Assembly (NCBI GenBank): GCA_003170415.1
Contig: PMZJ01000025.1
Coordinates: 1-64,000, forward strand
Reading direction: 5' to 3'
Length of the DNA: 64,000 bases
Origin: Phycisphaerales bacterium
Lineage (GTDB): Bacteria > Planctomycetota > Phycisphaerae > Sedimentisphaerales > Anaerobacaceae
Shown one piece after another: positions 25,004 through 34,096 of the stretch. The notes beneath the pieces were generated by a model. It did not search any database. It was given only the letters and a program-made list of their open reading frames with translations, and had not been told where the DNA came from. How positions within the stretch are numbered: position 1 is the first letter of the stretch; each line of letters starts with the position of its first letter. The position numbers and the translations under genes are program-made.

Positions 25004-25813
25004 TTATCCGAATCTGCCTGTTATGTAATCTTCCGTCTTTTTGTTGGAGGGGTTCTCGAAAATCTTTGAGGTCAGGTCGTATTCTATAAGCTCACCGAGG
25101 CAGAAGAACGCGGTCGTCTCACTGACGCGTGCCGCCTGCTGCATATTGTGCGTGACTATAACGATTGTGTAATCGTTTTTGAGCTGATTGATAAGATCTT
25201 CGATTTTGCCCGTGGCCAGCGGGTCAAGAGCGGAACACGGCTCATCCATAAGCAGCACCCGCGGCCTGGTCGCAAGAGCGCGTGCAATACACAGCCGCTG
25301 CTGCTGGCCGCCGGAAAGGGCCAAAGCGGATTTTCTCAAATTGTCTTTTACTTCTTCCCACAGGGCAGATGCTTTCAAACTCTGTTCTATAACTTCATCC
25401 AGGGCTGTCCTTTGGGTGATGCCCTGCAGACGCGGGCCGTATGCCACGTTGTCGAATATGCTTTTGGGAAATGGATTTGGTTTTTGGAAGACCATCCCGA
25501 CCTGCTGACGAAGATTTACGAGATTGACCCGCTTGTCGTAGATGTCCTGGCCGTCCACGACCAGTTTACCTTCTGTCCACACACCCGGTATGAGGTCGTT
25601 CATACGGTTTATGCTGCGAAGAAACGTGCTTTTGCCGCAGCCGCTCGGGCCGATTATCGCGGTAACACTGCACGGATTTATATTCATCGTAATGTTCTTC
25701 ACGCCCATCGTTGTGCCGTAGTAAAAATTGAAGTCCTTTGAACTTATTATTGGACAGGCACATTGTGCGGTTTCCCCGTTTTGGGCTGTCTTGTCGCGTA
25801 TATTCTCTTTCAT
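25004..25813 (-). CDS. pstB: Phosphate ABC transporter ATP-binding protein PstB
   Basis: Walker [10 protein letters not shown], the Q-loop [19 protein letters not shown] typical of PstB, signature LSGGQQQR, Walker [14 protein letters not shown] and the H-loop VTHNMQQA are all intact. Length from the ATG at 25813 is 269 residues, as expected. The frame is open to an ATG at 25891 just after the pstA stop, which would add 26 basic residues without homology; that start cannot be ruled out because GAGG lies rather far from 25813. Confidence 0.94.
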   Translation of the reverse strand: MKENIRDKTAQNGETAQCACPIISSKDFNFYYGTTMGVKNITMNINPCSVTAIIGPSGCGKSTFLRSINRMNDLIPGVWTEGKLVVDGQDIYDKRVNLVNLRQQVGMVFQKPNPFPKSIFDNVAYGPRLQGITQRTALDEVIEQSLKASALWEEVKDNLRKSALALSGGQQQRLCIARALATRPRVLLMDEPCSALDPLATGKIEDLINQLKNDYTIVIVTHNMQQAARVSETTAFFCLGELIEYDLTSKIFENPSNKKTEDYITGRFG

Positions 25814-25894
25814 AATTGGTTCAATCCTCTTTTTGTCCACGGTTCGACTATGCTCACCGCGGGCTGATTGTAAAAGTCGCATCGTCGCCATTGT

Positions 25895-27520
25895 TTAATG
25901 ACCCGCCAGTTTTTTAAACATTCTTGAACGAAGTATAATTGCCACAGTATTAAGACAGAGAATCAGCAGCACTAATGTTACGACCATCCCGAACTGGTTA
26001 TGCGGCACCATAGCGGCCAGCTTATCGCCGACGGCCATATCGTAACTGCCGTAGGAAAGCGTGCGTGTCGGGTCAAATATGGACTTAGGCACCGGCCCAA
26101 GCGCAACCGCCCCCGTAAACAGGACCGGCGCCGTCTCGCCTGCAACCCTGCTCAAGCTCAGTATTACGCCCGTGAGAATCCCCGGCAGCGCCGCTGGCAG
26201 AGTTACTTTGACAAATGTGCGGAATCTGCTTGCTCCCAAAGCTAATGACGCTTCTTTGTAGGTCTGGGGCACGGCTCGTATCGCCTCCTCGCTTGCTCGT
26301 ATCATAACCGGCAAGGTCAATACGGCCAGTGTCATCGAGGCGGCCAGGATGCATCCCTTTGAAGGCGCTCCAAAAAGCGGCAGGAAAAATAACACGAAAA
26401 ACGCAAGCCCAAAAAGGCCGAAAACAATACTCGGGACGCCCGCGAGGGTATTTATGCTCATCCTGATAATTCTGATGACAAGATTATCAGATGCGCATTC
26501 CACCAGATAGGCGGCGGAAATAACGCCGAAAGGCACGACAAAAAGCATAGCGAGTATGGTTAATAAAAGTGTTCCGAGAATTTCGGGGCCGACGCCGCCG
26601 AAGTAATGGCCGGGAGTGCTGTCGTCTATGAAATATTGCCAGTAAAAAGTCGGTTTCGGCTTGAGCATTTCAGGCAGATTCTTCTGAATGTAAATGAAAA
26701 GGCCCTCAATCTCTGTGCCGGCAAACCTCTGCGAACGAGGCGTGAGACGTTTGACCATCGGCTGTCCTGGTCCCTGCTTAATCCATTCCTCATACCAGCA
26801 CAGTTGGCCAAGCAGCTTTTGTGCCAGGTCCCAGCGTGTGGCCCCAAAACGATTCATCATCAAAGCCGGCGTTGCTGTTCCAGGCGCGGGACCCAATAGT
26901 TCGGTTAAAATATCTTCTACCTGCCGAATTTCCTGATAATATCTTTGTCTTTCGGCAAGATTAATCCCGTGTATGTCTTTGCTATACTGTTCGGCAAGCC
27001 CAATGAGACCCGCTGCGGAAGTATTCTTAAACCGCGGGTCGTCTTTGAAGTTGAGGACGTATGCTAAGGATTCGTTCACTTCCGCCGCGTTCGAGCTTGC
27101 GAAAGCCGATTCGAGCCGGTCGCGAATCTGTCTTGTAACAGACCTTAACTCGGCGACTTCCTCTGCGGTTCGGTCTGTTTGCCGGAGGTCATTTCCGAAC
27201 TGACGGTAAATTTGCTTTGCTTTGTCTATAAGGGCTTCGGAATCGATACCACCTTTGAATTTTTCGATTGTGCTGTAAATTTTCGCCCGTGCGATTTCCG
27301 CCTGTCTGCTTTCTGCTGCTATCTTGTCTTCATCGCCCCGGCCGAACAGCACTAATTGCATCTTTCTGAATTCGACTGTCCCCTTGAACGCGACCGCTGA
27401 ACCTCCGCGCCAAAGCATCGGCCCCAGCACGCCTGCCAGCACCAGGCACAGGCAAACCACCGAAGCTCCCGCAACAACGGTGAATATCTTGTCTATCGCA
27501 ATTCGGATACCGGGTCTCAT
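25895..27520 (-). CDS. pstA: Phosphate ABC transporter permease PstA with large extracytoplasmic insertion
   Basis: The C-terminal ~240 residues are a standard PstA permease, with the EAA loop TYKEASLALGASRFRTFVKV and SRVAGETAPVLFTG. In front of it, after a first membrane helix (about 13-37), lies a ~240-residue hydrophilic, mostly helical segment (about 50-290) that ordinary 280-300-residue PstA lacks. Some proteobacterial PstA proteins carry a comparable N-terminal DUF3333 region; whether this is homologous is not evident. Its ATG overlaps the pstC stop by one base. The insert would face the periplasm, near the PstS docking face. Confidence 0.9.
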   Translation of the reverse strand: MRPGIRIAIDKIFTVVAGASVVCLCLVLAGVLGPMLWRGGSAVAFKGTVEFRKMQLVLFGRGDEDKIAAESRQAEIARAKIYSTIEKFKGGIDSEALIDKAKQIYRQFGNDLRQTDRTAEEVAELRSVTRQIRDRLESAFASSNAAEVNESLAYVLNFKDDPRFKNTSAAGLIGLAEQYSKDIHGINLAERQRYYQEIRQVEDILTELLGPAPGTATPALMMNRFGATRWDLAQKLLGQLCWYEEWIKQGPGQPMVKRLTPRSQRFAGTEIEGLFIYIQKNLPEMLKPKPTFYWQYFIDDSTPGHYFGGVGPEILGTLLLTILAMLFVVPFGVISAAYLVECASDNLVIRIIRMSINTLAGVPSIVFGLFGLAFFVLFFLPLFGAPSKGCILAASMTLAVLTLPVMIRASEEAIRAVPQTYKEASLALGASRFRTFVKVTLPAALPGILTGVILSLSRVAGETAPVLFTGAVALGPVPKSIFDPTRTLSYGSYDMAVGDKLAAMVPHNQFGMVVTLVLLILCLNTVAIILRSRMFKKLAGH

Positions 27521-28413
27521 CAGCGTTTCCCGCCCGCTTGTTTGGCTCGTATAAGAAAATATTCGCTAACCATATTCAGGCACAAAATTATAACTAGCAG
27601 CAGCAATCCCGCGGCAAAAAGAGCCCTGTAATGAGGGGAGCCCTTTTCTGTTTCGCCCATATCGCCCGCGATTGTCGCCGTCAGCGTCCGAACCGATTGC
27701 GACAAATCCCACCACGGGCTCGGTATCTGCGCGGCGTTTCCCGACGCCATCCACACGACCATCGTCTCACCGATTGCCCTCATCATTCCAAGCACTATCC
27801 CGGCGATTATTCCGCTGTGTGCGGCCGGTATAACAACTTTGAAAATCGTCTCCATCCGCGTCGCGCCGCACCCGTATGATGCCTCTCTCAATTCCCGTCC
27901 TACCGCTGAGATTGAATCTTCCGAAACACTTATTATCGTGGGTAACGCCATCACCGCCAGAATAAGCGACGCGTTAAGGGCGTTGGTCCCGGTTGAAAAT
28001 CCGAACTTTTCCTGCATCCACGGAGCCAGAACCATCACCGCGAAAAAACCGTAAGCAACCGACGGTATCGCCGCGAGAATCTCAATAATCGGCTTTATGA
28101 TGTTCCTGATTTTCATCGAAACAATATCGCTCAGGAAAACCGCGGCTAAAATACCAACCGGCACGGCAAATATAATCGAGACAATTGTTACGTATCCGGA
28201 ACCCACAAGTAACGCGAGCGTCCCGAATTTAGGGGGGACCGCTTCGGGATACCAAGCTGTGCTTGTGAGAAACTCTTTTATGCTGAATTTGGCGAGAAAC
28301 GGCATCGCTTCCCTGACTACGAACAGGAAAATCAGAAACACCGCCAAGACAGAGGTGCATGTAACAAGAAAAAGGGCCGTCCGGCCGAGGTGAAGTGTAA
28401 GGAAACCCCTCAT
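27520..28413 (-). CDS. pstC: Phosphate ABC transporter permease PstC
   Basis: Six membrane spans and the EAA loop LREASYGCGATRMETIFKV with RAIGETMVVWMASGN mark PstC. The first span begins at about residue 12 when the ATG at 28413 is used. The frame is open to a GTG at 28464, but that segment contains a perfect 9-bp stem (28437-28458) and has no RBS; the start at 28413 is therefore preferred, although GAGG lies close to it. One-base overlap with pstA. Confidence 0.92.
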   Translation of the reverse strand: MRGFLTLHLGRTALFLVTCTSVLAVFLIFLFVVREAMPFLAKFSIKEFLTSTAWYPEAVPPKFGTLALLVGSGYVTIVSIIFAVPVGILAAVFLSDIVSMKIRNIIKPIIEILAAIPSVAYGFFAVMVLAPWMQEKFGFSTGTNALNASLILAVMALPTIISVSEDSISAVGRELREASYGCGATRMETIFKVVIPAAHSGIIAGIVLGMMRAIGETMVVWMASGNAAQIPSPWWDLSQSVRTLTATIAGDMGETEKGSPHYRALFAAGLLLLVIILCLNMVSEYFLIRAKQAGGKR

Positions 28414-28436
28414 ATCCTCGGTTGGTGTAAGCACCA

Positions 28437-28458
28437 GCGGCCGATGTAAATCGGCCGC
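28437..28458. other. Perfect intercistronic stem-loop between pstS and pstC
   Basis: GCGGCCGAT and ATCGGCCGC pair around GTAA. No T-run follows on the minus strand. Such hairpins after the binding-protein gene commonly protect the upstream mRNA so that the binding protein is made in excess over the permease. Confidence 0.6.
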
Positions 28459-28524
28459 CGGCACTAACGTGTCTAATAAAGTTCCCCGCTTTGCTTTAAT
28501 CGCTGAACTCCCAACAACAGGTAA

Positions 28525-29343
28525 TTAGTAATTCGTCACAGGAACAAATCCCTTCGCCAAAATAATTTCCTGGCCCTTTTCGGTCAGATAGAACGTGCAA
28601 AACTTAAAGACCGTTGACCCAAGTTTTGGATAGCCATTCGTGAACATAAACAAAGGTCTCGATACAGGGTAAGTGCCGTTTGAAATGGTCTGCTTTGTCG
28701 GCGCAATTCCGTCGATTTTCAACGCCTTGACGTCGGCATCAACGAAACCAAGACCTACGTAGCCGATTGCCCCGGTGGTGGTCTTGACCCTGGCTTGTGC
28801 CTGCGGATTCGAGTTGACGTATTCGACGTTACTGGCCAGCTTTTCCTCGTTCATAATCTTATCGTTGAACGTTTCGTATGTTCCCGACGATGTGTCTCTG
28901 CTGACAATCACTATCTCCGCATCGGGACCGCCTATTTCTTTCCAGTTCTTGATTTTGCCTGCGTAAATATCACGCACCTGGGCCGTAGTCAGTGCGCTTA
29001 CGGTATTCGACGGATGCACGATAATACATACGCCGTCCATAGCAATCGCGTGTGCGACCGGGAACACGTTTTTTGCCACGGCGCTTTGGAACTCCTTATC
29101 CTTCATAAACCTGCTCATAGTGGCTATGTCGCACCGGCTGTCTAACAACGCGGCCGCTCCGTCGCCGGACCCCGTCTTCTTGACGGTAATCTCAAGACCG
29201 GGGTTTGTCCTCATAAAATACTCCGCGAAAGCATCCGCAATTGGCCCGACGGTCGTGGAACCTTCAATCTGCAGCGTTTCCGCCCGCACCTGACCGGTGA
29301 CTGCGAGCGCCAACAAAACCAAACTACATACTAATCTCTTCAT
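28525..29343 (-). CDS. pstS: Phosphate-binding protein PstS
   Basis: A signal peptide (KRLVCSLVLLALAVTGQVRA) is followed by TLQIEGSTTVGPIADAFAEY, TGSGDGAAALLDSRCDIATM, the AGKIKNWKEIGG segment and SRDTSSGTYETF, the phosphate-contact loop. Length (272) is that of the compact PstS type. The conserved lipobox is missing, so it is periplasmic. AGAAGGAG precedes the ATG. The complete Pho-type promoter directly upstream would drive the pst operon. Confidence 0.95.
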   Translation of the reverse strand: MKRLVCSLVLLALAVTGQVRAETLQIEGSTTVGPIADAFAEYFMRTNPGLEITVKKTGSGDGAAALLDSRCDIATMSRFMKDKEFQSAVAKNVFPVAHAIAMDGVCIIVHPSNTVSALTTAQVRDIYAGKIKNWKEIGGPDAEIVIVSRDTSSGTYETFNDKIMNEEKLASNVEYVNSNPQAQARVKTTTGAIGYVGLGFVDADVKALKIDGIAPTKQTISNGTYPVSRPLFMFTNGYPKLGSTVFKFCTFYLTEKGQEIILAKGFVPVTNY

Positions 29344-29364
29344 TTTTTTGTCTCCTTCTGACTT

Positions 29365-29418
29365 AATTTACGCGAACATTGTTAGAATTACGTTAATAAA
29401 CGGTTAAACTTTCGTTAG
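29365..29418 (-). promoter_or_regulatory. Pho-type promoter of the pst operon
   Basis: On the minus strand CTAAC, TTAAC, TTAAC and CTAAC start 11 bp apart (plus-strand 29414, 29403, 29392, 29381), the cleanest box in the window. Ten bases later comes TAAATT (29365-29370). It serves as the reference for the other boxes. Confidence 0.85.
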
Positions 29419-29430
29419 GGCGGGCTGCCG

Positions 29431-30702
29431 CTAAAACTTGAACACCAGGTCCGCCTGCAGCCGGCGATATTTATCGTTTGTGGTTATATTTTCATCGATG
29501 AAGTAGGTCAGGGCGGTCTGGAAATTCTTCGCTAATTGATAGGTGAAGTTAAACCAGTGCCCCCTGGCATTTGTGCCGCCGCCGTTGAAATCCGAATCGT
29601 TGAATTGGCCTACCACGGCATCGGACTGAACTTCGCGATAGTTATAGCCGAGTTGCCATGAGCCGGGGTCTTTGGCCTTGTTGAACGTCGTACCGATAAG
29701 CCAGGCATTGTTATGTGAACCGGGCGCATCCGTGTTATGAGCAACATCACCATACACTGCGACCGGATAATCCGCGATTTTAGTGCCGTATTCCGCGAAT
29801 CCTTCGACGATGTCATAACCATATCTGTAATCTCCGGCCACTGGGGCTGAGGTGTTGCCGAATAAGCTGTACTTGCCCCACAGCGAGCTAACGTTGGGCT
29901 CATCTTTGATATTGCCATAGGTGTAATAACTCATACCCCCTAACAGATAGCTCTTGTCCTCGAACGTATTCTTTAGATAACCCTGTATCCCCCACAGCGA
30001 TGTAGAAGCCGAAACTGCAGTATCAGGATTATCGGGATTTCCAACCCAGAATCCGCCGCCGTTGATATATGCCTTTAACGAATCGCTAATCGGCAGTTCG
30101 TATTTGGCCGCCAGTCCTTCAGGATTCAAATCGTCATCCCAGATTAACTGGTTGCTGCCGACACGGTAGAAGGGCTGGGGCATTTTGCCGCCTATGAAGT
30201 CAAAACCCTTTATATCTTTAGGATGCCAGTCAAAATACGCCTGGTCTAACCAAATCGGTTTCTTGCTGAAAGCATCCCCCTCGGTCTGGTTTGTAGAAGT
30301 AGGGTCGCCGTTTGACCCGCTGGCTAAACGGAATCCAACGTCAACCTCGTCATTGACTTTATCGTAAATTCCAATCCTGGCGCGAAGCCGATTTCTTTCG
30401 TAGCTGTTGCCTGCCCATTTGCCGCTTTTCTGTGAATCAATCCCCTCGTAGCGGTATCGCAAATCACCGCTGATTTTCATGTTTTCCACCCACTTCATAC
30501 TGTCCGGCACCGTAGATTTCTTCTCTACGGCCTTATTGACCTCCTCGGCGACGACCTTCTTCTGCTGCGCTTCCATCTGGTCAATCCTGGCCTGCAAATC
30601 AGCGAGTTGCTTCTTCATATCGCTGATGTCGTCTGCCTTTACGCTACAGGCGAAAACCAGGCCCAGCAGCAGACACCCACAAATCATCCTTAACTTACTC
30701 AT
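29431..30702 (-). CDS. Outer-membrane porin with N-terminal coiled coil
   Basis: GGAGGT seven bases upstream fixes the ATG at 30702. A signal peptide (LRMICGCLLLGLVFACSVKA) is followed by a short coiled coil (DISDMKKQLADLQARIDQME) and then alternating beta strands to a terminal Phe (DLVFKF), as in outer-membrane barrels; the LRYRYEGID start of the barrel fits the planctomycetal putative porin group. The coiled coil resembles trimeric OprP/OprO-like porins in layout. It has its own Pho-type promoter, so phosphate or phosphate-ester passage is the likely job. Homology to OprP itself is not claimed. Confidence 0.8.
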   Translation of the reverse strand: MSKLRMICGCLLLGLVFACSVKADDISDMKKQLADLQARIDQMEAQQKKVVAEEVNKAVEKKSTVPDSMKWVENMKISGDLRYRYEGIDSQKSGKWAGNSYERNRLRARIGIYDKVNDEVDVGFRLASGSNGDPTSTNQTEGDAFSKKPIWLDQAYFDWHPKDIKGFDFIGGKMPQPFYRVGSNQLIWDDDLNPEGLAAKYELPISDSLKAYINGGGFWVGNPDNPDTAVSASTSLWGIQGYLKNTFEDKSYLLGGMSYYTYGNIKDEPNVSSLWGKYSLFGNTSAPVAGDYRYGYDIVEGFAEYGTKIADYPVAVYGDVAHNTDAPGSHNNAWLIGTTFNKAKDPGSWQLGYNYREVQSDAVVGQFNDSDFNGGGTNARGHWFNFTYQLAKNFQTALTYFIDENITTNDKYRRLQADLVFKF

Positions 30703-30788
30703 TACTCGTACCTCCATAAAAAAACTCCTTTATTACTTGAACGCTGACCCGAGACCACCCCGGATGGCGTCGTACCCGTTTAGGTAGA

Positions 30789-30842
30789 ATATTATTTTAG
30801 CTTCGCTAAAGGCCTGTTAAATTGATGTTAGAATTGCGTTAA
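30789..30842 (-). promoter_or_regulatory. Pho-type promoter of the porin gene
   Basis: Minus-strand units TTAAC, CTAAC, TTAAC and TTAGC lie at plus-strand 30838, 30827, 30816 and 30805, 11 bp apart. TAATAT follows after ten bases (30789-30794). The last unit is degenerate. Confidence 0.68.
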
Positions 30843-30883
30843 TTAAGGAAAGTTAAGTAATTTAGAATAAGTCGAGAAAATAC

Positions 30884-32656
30884 CTATCTAATAGGCAGGT
30901 GAATAGTGAAGGTGCTGCCCTGGCCGGGGGTGCTTTCGACAGAAACCCTCCCGCCGTGAAGATTGGTGATATGTTTGACTATCGCAAGGCCAAGCCCCGT
31001 CCCGCCGAGTTTTCTGCTGCGGGCCTTATCGACAACGTAGAACCGCTCGAATATGCGTGAAAGATGGCTCTTTTCTATGCCGCAACCCGAATCATTCACC
31101 GCGATAATCACTTCATTTTCGGTTGCGTGTGCGATTATCTGAATCGTGCTTCCAGCGGAACTGTATTTAATAGCGTTATCAACGAGATTCAAAACCGCCT
31201 GCTCGAGCAAAGTCGGATTTATCATCGCCTCCAAATCGTCATCGCAATTAATCTCGACTTTGATTTTCTTGTCGCTCGCCTTCGGGCCGGAAAGCTCAAC
31301 TGCCGATTCGAGAACAGACCTGACCTTCAAATGCTCCCTCGCAATCATCCTCGTCTGGCCGTTTTCTTCCAGGCGGGACAAACTCAGTAAATCCTCGATA
31401 ATCGCCATCAATCTGTCGGTATGGCCCGCTATAATGGTGAGAAATCGTCGCGCCTGTTCGGGTTCGTTAATGGCGCCGTCCAAGAGTGTCTCAACAAATC
31501 CTTTGATGGAAGTAATCGGCGTTCTCAGCTCGTGAGAGACGTTGGCCACAAAGTCGCGCCTGATATTTTCCAGCCGCTGCATCCTCGTCATATCGCTCAA
31601 GACGATAACGGCCCCGCTTTTATTGCCCTGATGGTCGGTAAGGTATGTGCCTCTGGCTCGCAGCGAAACGGGCTTCTCTGCCGACAGAGTAATATCCTCT
31701 TCGGTTGGCGCAGAGGACATCAGGGTATATCGCATAAATCGCTGAATATCCACGTTCCTGATTGTCTCTTCGATACTGTGTTCCGTAGCCGAGACGCCGT
31801 CTATCTCAAGAAGTTGTGCCGCTTTCTTATTGATACTCACGACTCGTCCATCCGAATCGACAGCTATCACGCCCTCGGCCATGCTGCTCAAAATCGCTTC
31901 AAGCTGATTCTTCTGGTTTGTTATGGTTTCGATTGTCCCCTTGAGACGGTCTGCGGTTTCGTTGAGCGCTCCCGCAAGCTCGGCTAATTCCTCAGAGTCC
32001 GGCACAGGGACCCTGTGGTCTAACTGGCCGGCGGCAAACCGCTTTGCGGCGTCTTTCATTTGTTCGATGGGCCTGGTTATCTTGCGGGATACAACCAAAG
32101 TCACACCTGCCGCACAAACCGCCGCCCCCACCATTCCCCAGATGATTTTTGCATAAATATCATTCAGTGCCTTGTCAACGGCGGTAACTGGAAGTGCCCC
32201 GCGAATTACAACTATGGTCTGCTCCTGCTCTTTGAGAGGCACGGCGATATACATCATATTTTTGCCTAAGGTATCGCTGAATCGCACGCTCCTGCCGGTC
32301 TGCCCGTTCATTGCCTGCCTGAACTCAGGACGGTCCGCGTGATTTTCCATTTTGGCCGGCTGCTGGTCCGAATCACCGACAACCCGGCCGTCAGGAAGTA
32401 TCATCGTCAGCCGAATCCCGGCGGTTTGACCGAGCAATTTGCATAAATGGTCAACTTCGTCGAATTTCTTCTCGTCCAATGCGGTTAAAATATCCCGCTC
32501 TGCAAGCTCAGTCCTCGATTTAAGGTCCCTGGCAACCTCATCGTAGTAAAACCAGCGGAACGAATAAGACGCATACCAGCTTAAAAGAACAAGCGCAAGG
32601 ATAGTAATTATCAGGTAGGGAAGGTAAAGCTGCCAAAGCAGACGCCTTTTCGCCAT
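30884..32656 (-). CDS. phoR: Phosphate sensor histidine kinase PhoR
   Basis: Two membrane helices (about 9-35 and 165-190) bracket a ~130-residue extracytoplasmic sensor. HAMP follows (RKITRPIEQMKDAAKRFAAG), then PAS (LEAILSSMAEGVIAVDSDGR), HisKA with the phospho-acceptor His375 in VSHELRTP, and HATPase motifs NLVDNAIKYS, DSGCGIEK and GTGLGLAIVKHI. This is the Gram-positive-style PhoR with a true sensor domain rather than the short E. coli type. The ATG lies 3 nt beyond the phoB stop, so they are co-translated. No separate promoter is seen. Confidence 0.9.
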   Translation of the reverse strand: MAKRRLLWQLYLPYLIITILALVLLSWYASYSFRWFYYDEVARDLKSRTELAERDILTALDEKKFDEVDHLCKLLGQTAGIRLTMILPDGRVVGDSDQQPAKMENHADRPEFRQAMNGQTGRSVRFSDTLGKNMMYIAVPLKEQEQTIVVIRGALPVTAVDKALNDIYAKIIWGMVGAAVCAAGVTLVVSRKITRPIEQMKDAAKRFAAGQLDHRVPVPDSEELAELAGALNETADRLKGTIETITNQKNQLEAILSSMAEGVIAVDSDGRVVSINKKAAQLLEIDGVSATEHSIEETIRNVDIQRFMRYTLMSSAPTEEDITLSAEKPVSLRARGTYLTDHQGNKSGAVIVLSDMTRMQRLENIRRDFVANVSHELRTPITSIKGFVETLLDGAINEPEQARRFLTIIAGHTDRLMAIIEDLLSLSRLEENGQTRMIAREHLKVRSVLESAVELSGPKASDKKIKVEINCDDDLEAMINPTLLEQAVLNLVDNAIKYSSAGSTIQIIAHATENEVIIAVNDSGCGIEKSHLSRIFERFYVVDKARSRKLGGTGLGLAIVKHITNLHGGRVSVESTPGQGSTFTIHLPIR

Positions 32657-32659
32657 CCA

Positions 32660-33343
32660 TTAGTCCTTGAAACGATAGCCCACGCCTCTTACGGTCTCAA
32701 TGTATTTTCCGAACTGGCCGAGCTTGCGCCGCAACGACACAATCTGCACATCCACGGCCCGGTCGGTCACAACATAATTGCTCCCGCGAATCGCGTCAAC
32801 TATATTGTATCTGCTCAGCACTAATCCCGGTTTCCTCGCCAGCGTATAAAGAATCATAAACTCCGTAAAAGTAAGTTCTACCAGCTTGTTTTTGAGTTTC
32901 ACCTCGTATCGGGCTGGGTCTATGGTCAGGTCGTGAATCTTGACGGGCGTATTTTCCTGCTTTGCCGCTGTTGCCCTGTATAGAACCCGCCGCACCCTGG
33001 CAATAAGAACCTTGGGGCTAAACGGCTTTGTAACGTAATCATCCGCGCCGACCTCCAGTCCGGAGACAACGTCGGACTCCTCACCTTTGGCGGTCAGCAT
33101 TATTATAGGTATAGAGCTGGTTTTCGAGTCGGCCTTAAGCTGCCTGCAAACCTCGATACCGTCTATTCCCGGTAGCATACGGTCAAGCAGTATCGCGCTG
33201 GGCGGGTTGGCCTTTGCCTTTTTAATCGCCTCTTCGCCGGTAATGGCCGTTTCAACTTTGAATCCTTCTTTGTTGAAGTTGTAACGCACCAGCTCCAGCA
33301 CATCTTCTTCGTCATCTACAGCAAGTATGCTTCCTCTGACCAC
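32660..33343 (-). CDS. phoB: Phosphate response regulator PhoB
   Basis: The receiver domain has DDEED acid pocket residues, phospho-acceptor Asp54 in LLDRMLPG and K in MLTAKGE; the C-terminal winged helix is OmpR/PhoB type, with LTFTEFMILYTLARKPG and VQIVSLRRKLGQFGKYIETV. Start is a GTG at 33343 preceded by AAAGGG. A Pho-type promoter with one weak unit lies 30-83 nt upstream, indicating autoregulation. It is the expected binder of all the 11-bp repeat boxes listed here. Confidence 0.92.
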   Translation of the reverse strand: MVRGSILAVDDEEDVLELVRYNFNKEGFKVETAITGEEAIKKAKANPPSAILLDRMLPGIDGIEVCRQLKADSKTSSIPIIMLTAKGEESDVVSGLEVGADDYVTKPFSPKVLIARVRRVLYRATAAKQENTPVKIHDLTIDPARYEVKLKNKLVELTFTEFMILYTLARKPGLVLSRYNIVDAIRGSNYVVTDRAVDVQIVSLRRKLGQFGKYIETVRGVGYRFKD

Positions 33344-33372
33344 TTGTATCCCTTTCCCTGTGTTTTTTAACC

Positions 33373-33426
33373 AGTATCCGCCGCTTATGTTAGCAAATGA
33401 TTAGTTTAATGCAAATTTTTTGTTAA
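33373..33426 (-). promoter_or_regulatory. Pho-type promoter of phoBR
   Basis: Minus-strand units TTAAC, TTTGC, CTAAT and CTAAC lie at plus-strand 33422, 33411, 33400 and 33389; the second is poor. GATACT follows after ten bases (33373-33378). The 11-bp phase is kept across all four positions. Confidence 0.6.
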
Positions 33427-33523
33427 GACGGGATTGCCGAGAAGTTGACGAAATTAGGCAGATTTGCTGAAAGATAAAAGGCAATACGCTTTTTGGATGC
33501 TGGTTCGACTCCAATTAAATCCG

Positions 33524-33811
33524 CTATACTGCTGCGAATTCCTGCTCCAGTTCGTCTTCCACGTTTATTAATGCTGGTTCATGAGATTTTATAATATGAA
33601 CTGCCATCTCTTCAAATCCTTCGGACTCAAAGACGCAGTCATAGCATTGCCAGAAATCTCCGTGAAAGACAGGCAGTTGTCGCCGGTGTTGTATAAGCTC
33701 AAAAAATATTTCAAGCTCCCTTTCATTAAAGAAGCCCGGGTGGACTATTCTCTCCGAAGATGAAATGCCAAAATCCGAACGTCGTTTAGGTGATACTGCC
33801 CTGATTTCCAT
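33524..33811 (-). CDS. Small C2H2-finger-like protein of unknown function
   Basis: This 95-residue acidic protein has a very good AAGGAGG in front of the ATG. Its middle contains CYDCVFESEGFEEMAVHIIK followed by SH, i.e. C-x2-C-x12-H-x4-H, the spacing of a classical zinc finger. The rest has no recognised domain: an N-terminal RRSDFGISSSERIVHPG and an ELEIFFELIQHRR helix. It is preceded by at least two 11-bp-spaced Pho-type units. Between phoBR and ppk2 it may be a Pho-responsive regulator or adaptor; no function can be assigned. Confidence 0.65.
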   Translation of the reverse strand: MEIRAVSPKRRSDFGISSSERIVHPGFFNERELEIFFELIQHRRQLPVFHGDFWQCYDCVFESEGFEEMAVHIIKSHEPALINVEDELEQEFAAV

Positions 33812-33869
33812 TTTTGAACCTCCTTAATGCGAATTAGCCAAATAATCACGATAAATACTCAGGTTCTTA

Positions 33870-33923
33870 TTACTATAGATTTTTAAGAGCTACTGTAGAA
33901 ATGGTGTGTTAAGATGATGTTAG
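33870..33923 (-). promoter_or_regulatory. Partial Pho-type promoter of the zinc-finger-like gene
   Basis: Two clear minus-strand units, CTAAC and TTAAC (plus-strand 33919 and 33908), are 11 bp apart; the next two positions are poor. A TATAGT (33872-33877) lies close to the expected -10 position but two bases off. The rest of 33812-34096 shows nothing else beyond the ppk2 leader. Confidence 0.45.
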
Positions 33924-34096
33924 ATTCTGTTGTTTTTCGGATTAATTGTTCAGCGTCTTACAATACTTGAGGATTCTTTCCCGTCCTTTTTGCCATATCA
34001 CCTTAATAGGGGATAAGGCCGTATTACTTGTGTATTCGACTGTAATCGCAACCACTTTTGTGCCGATAATATTTTTAGCAATAAGAGGATTGACTT

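Noticed and set aside
28414-28464. Extended pstC from a GTG
   Set aside because: The segment contains a perfect stem-loop and lacks an RBS; the protein from 28413 already has normal PstC length.
33930-34096. Pho-type promoter in front of ppk2
   Set aside because: No series of YTAAY units at 11-bp spacing faces right; the units at 33908-33923 point left to the zinc-finger-like gene.
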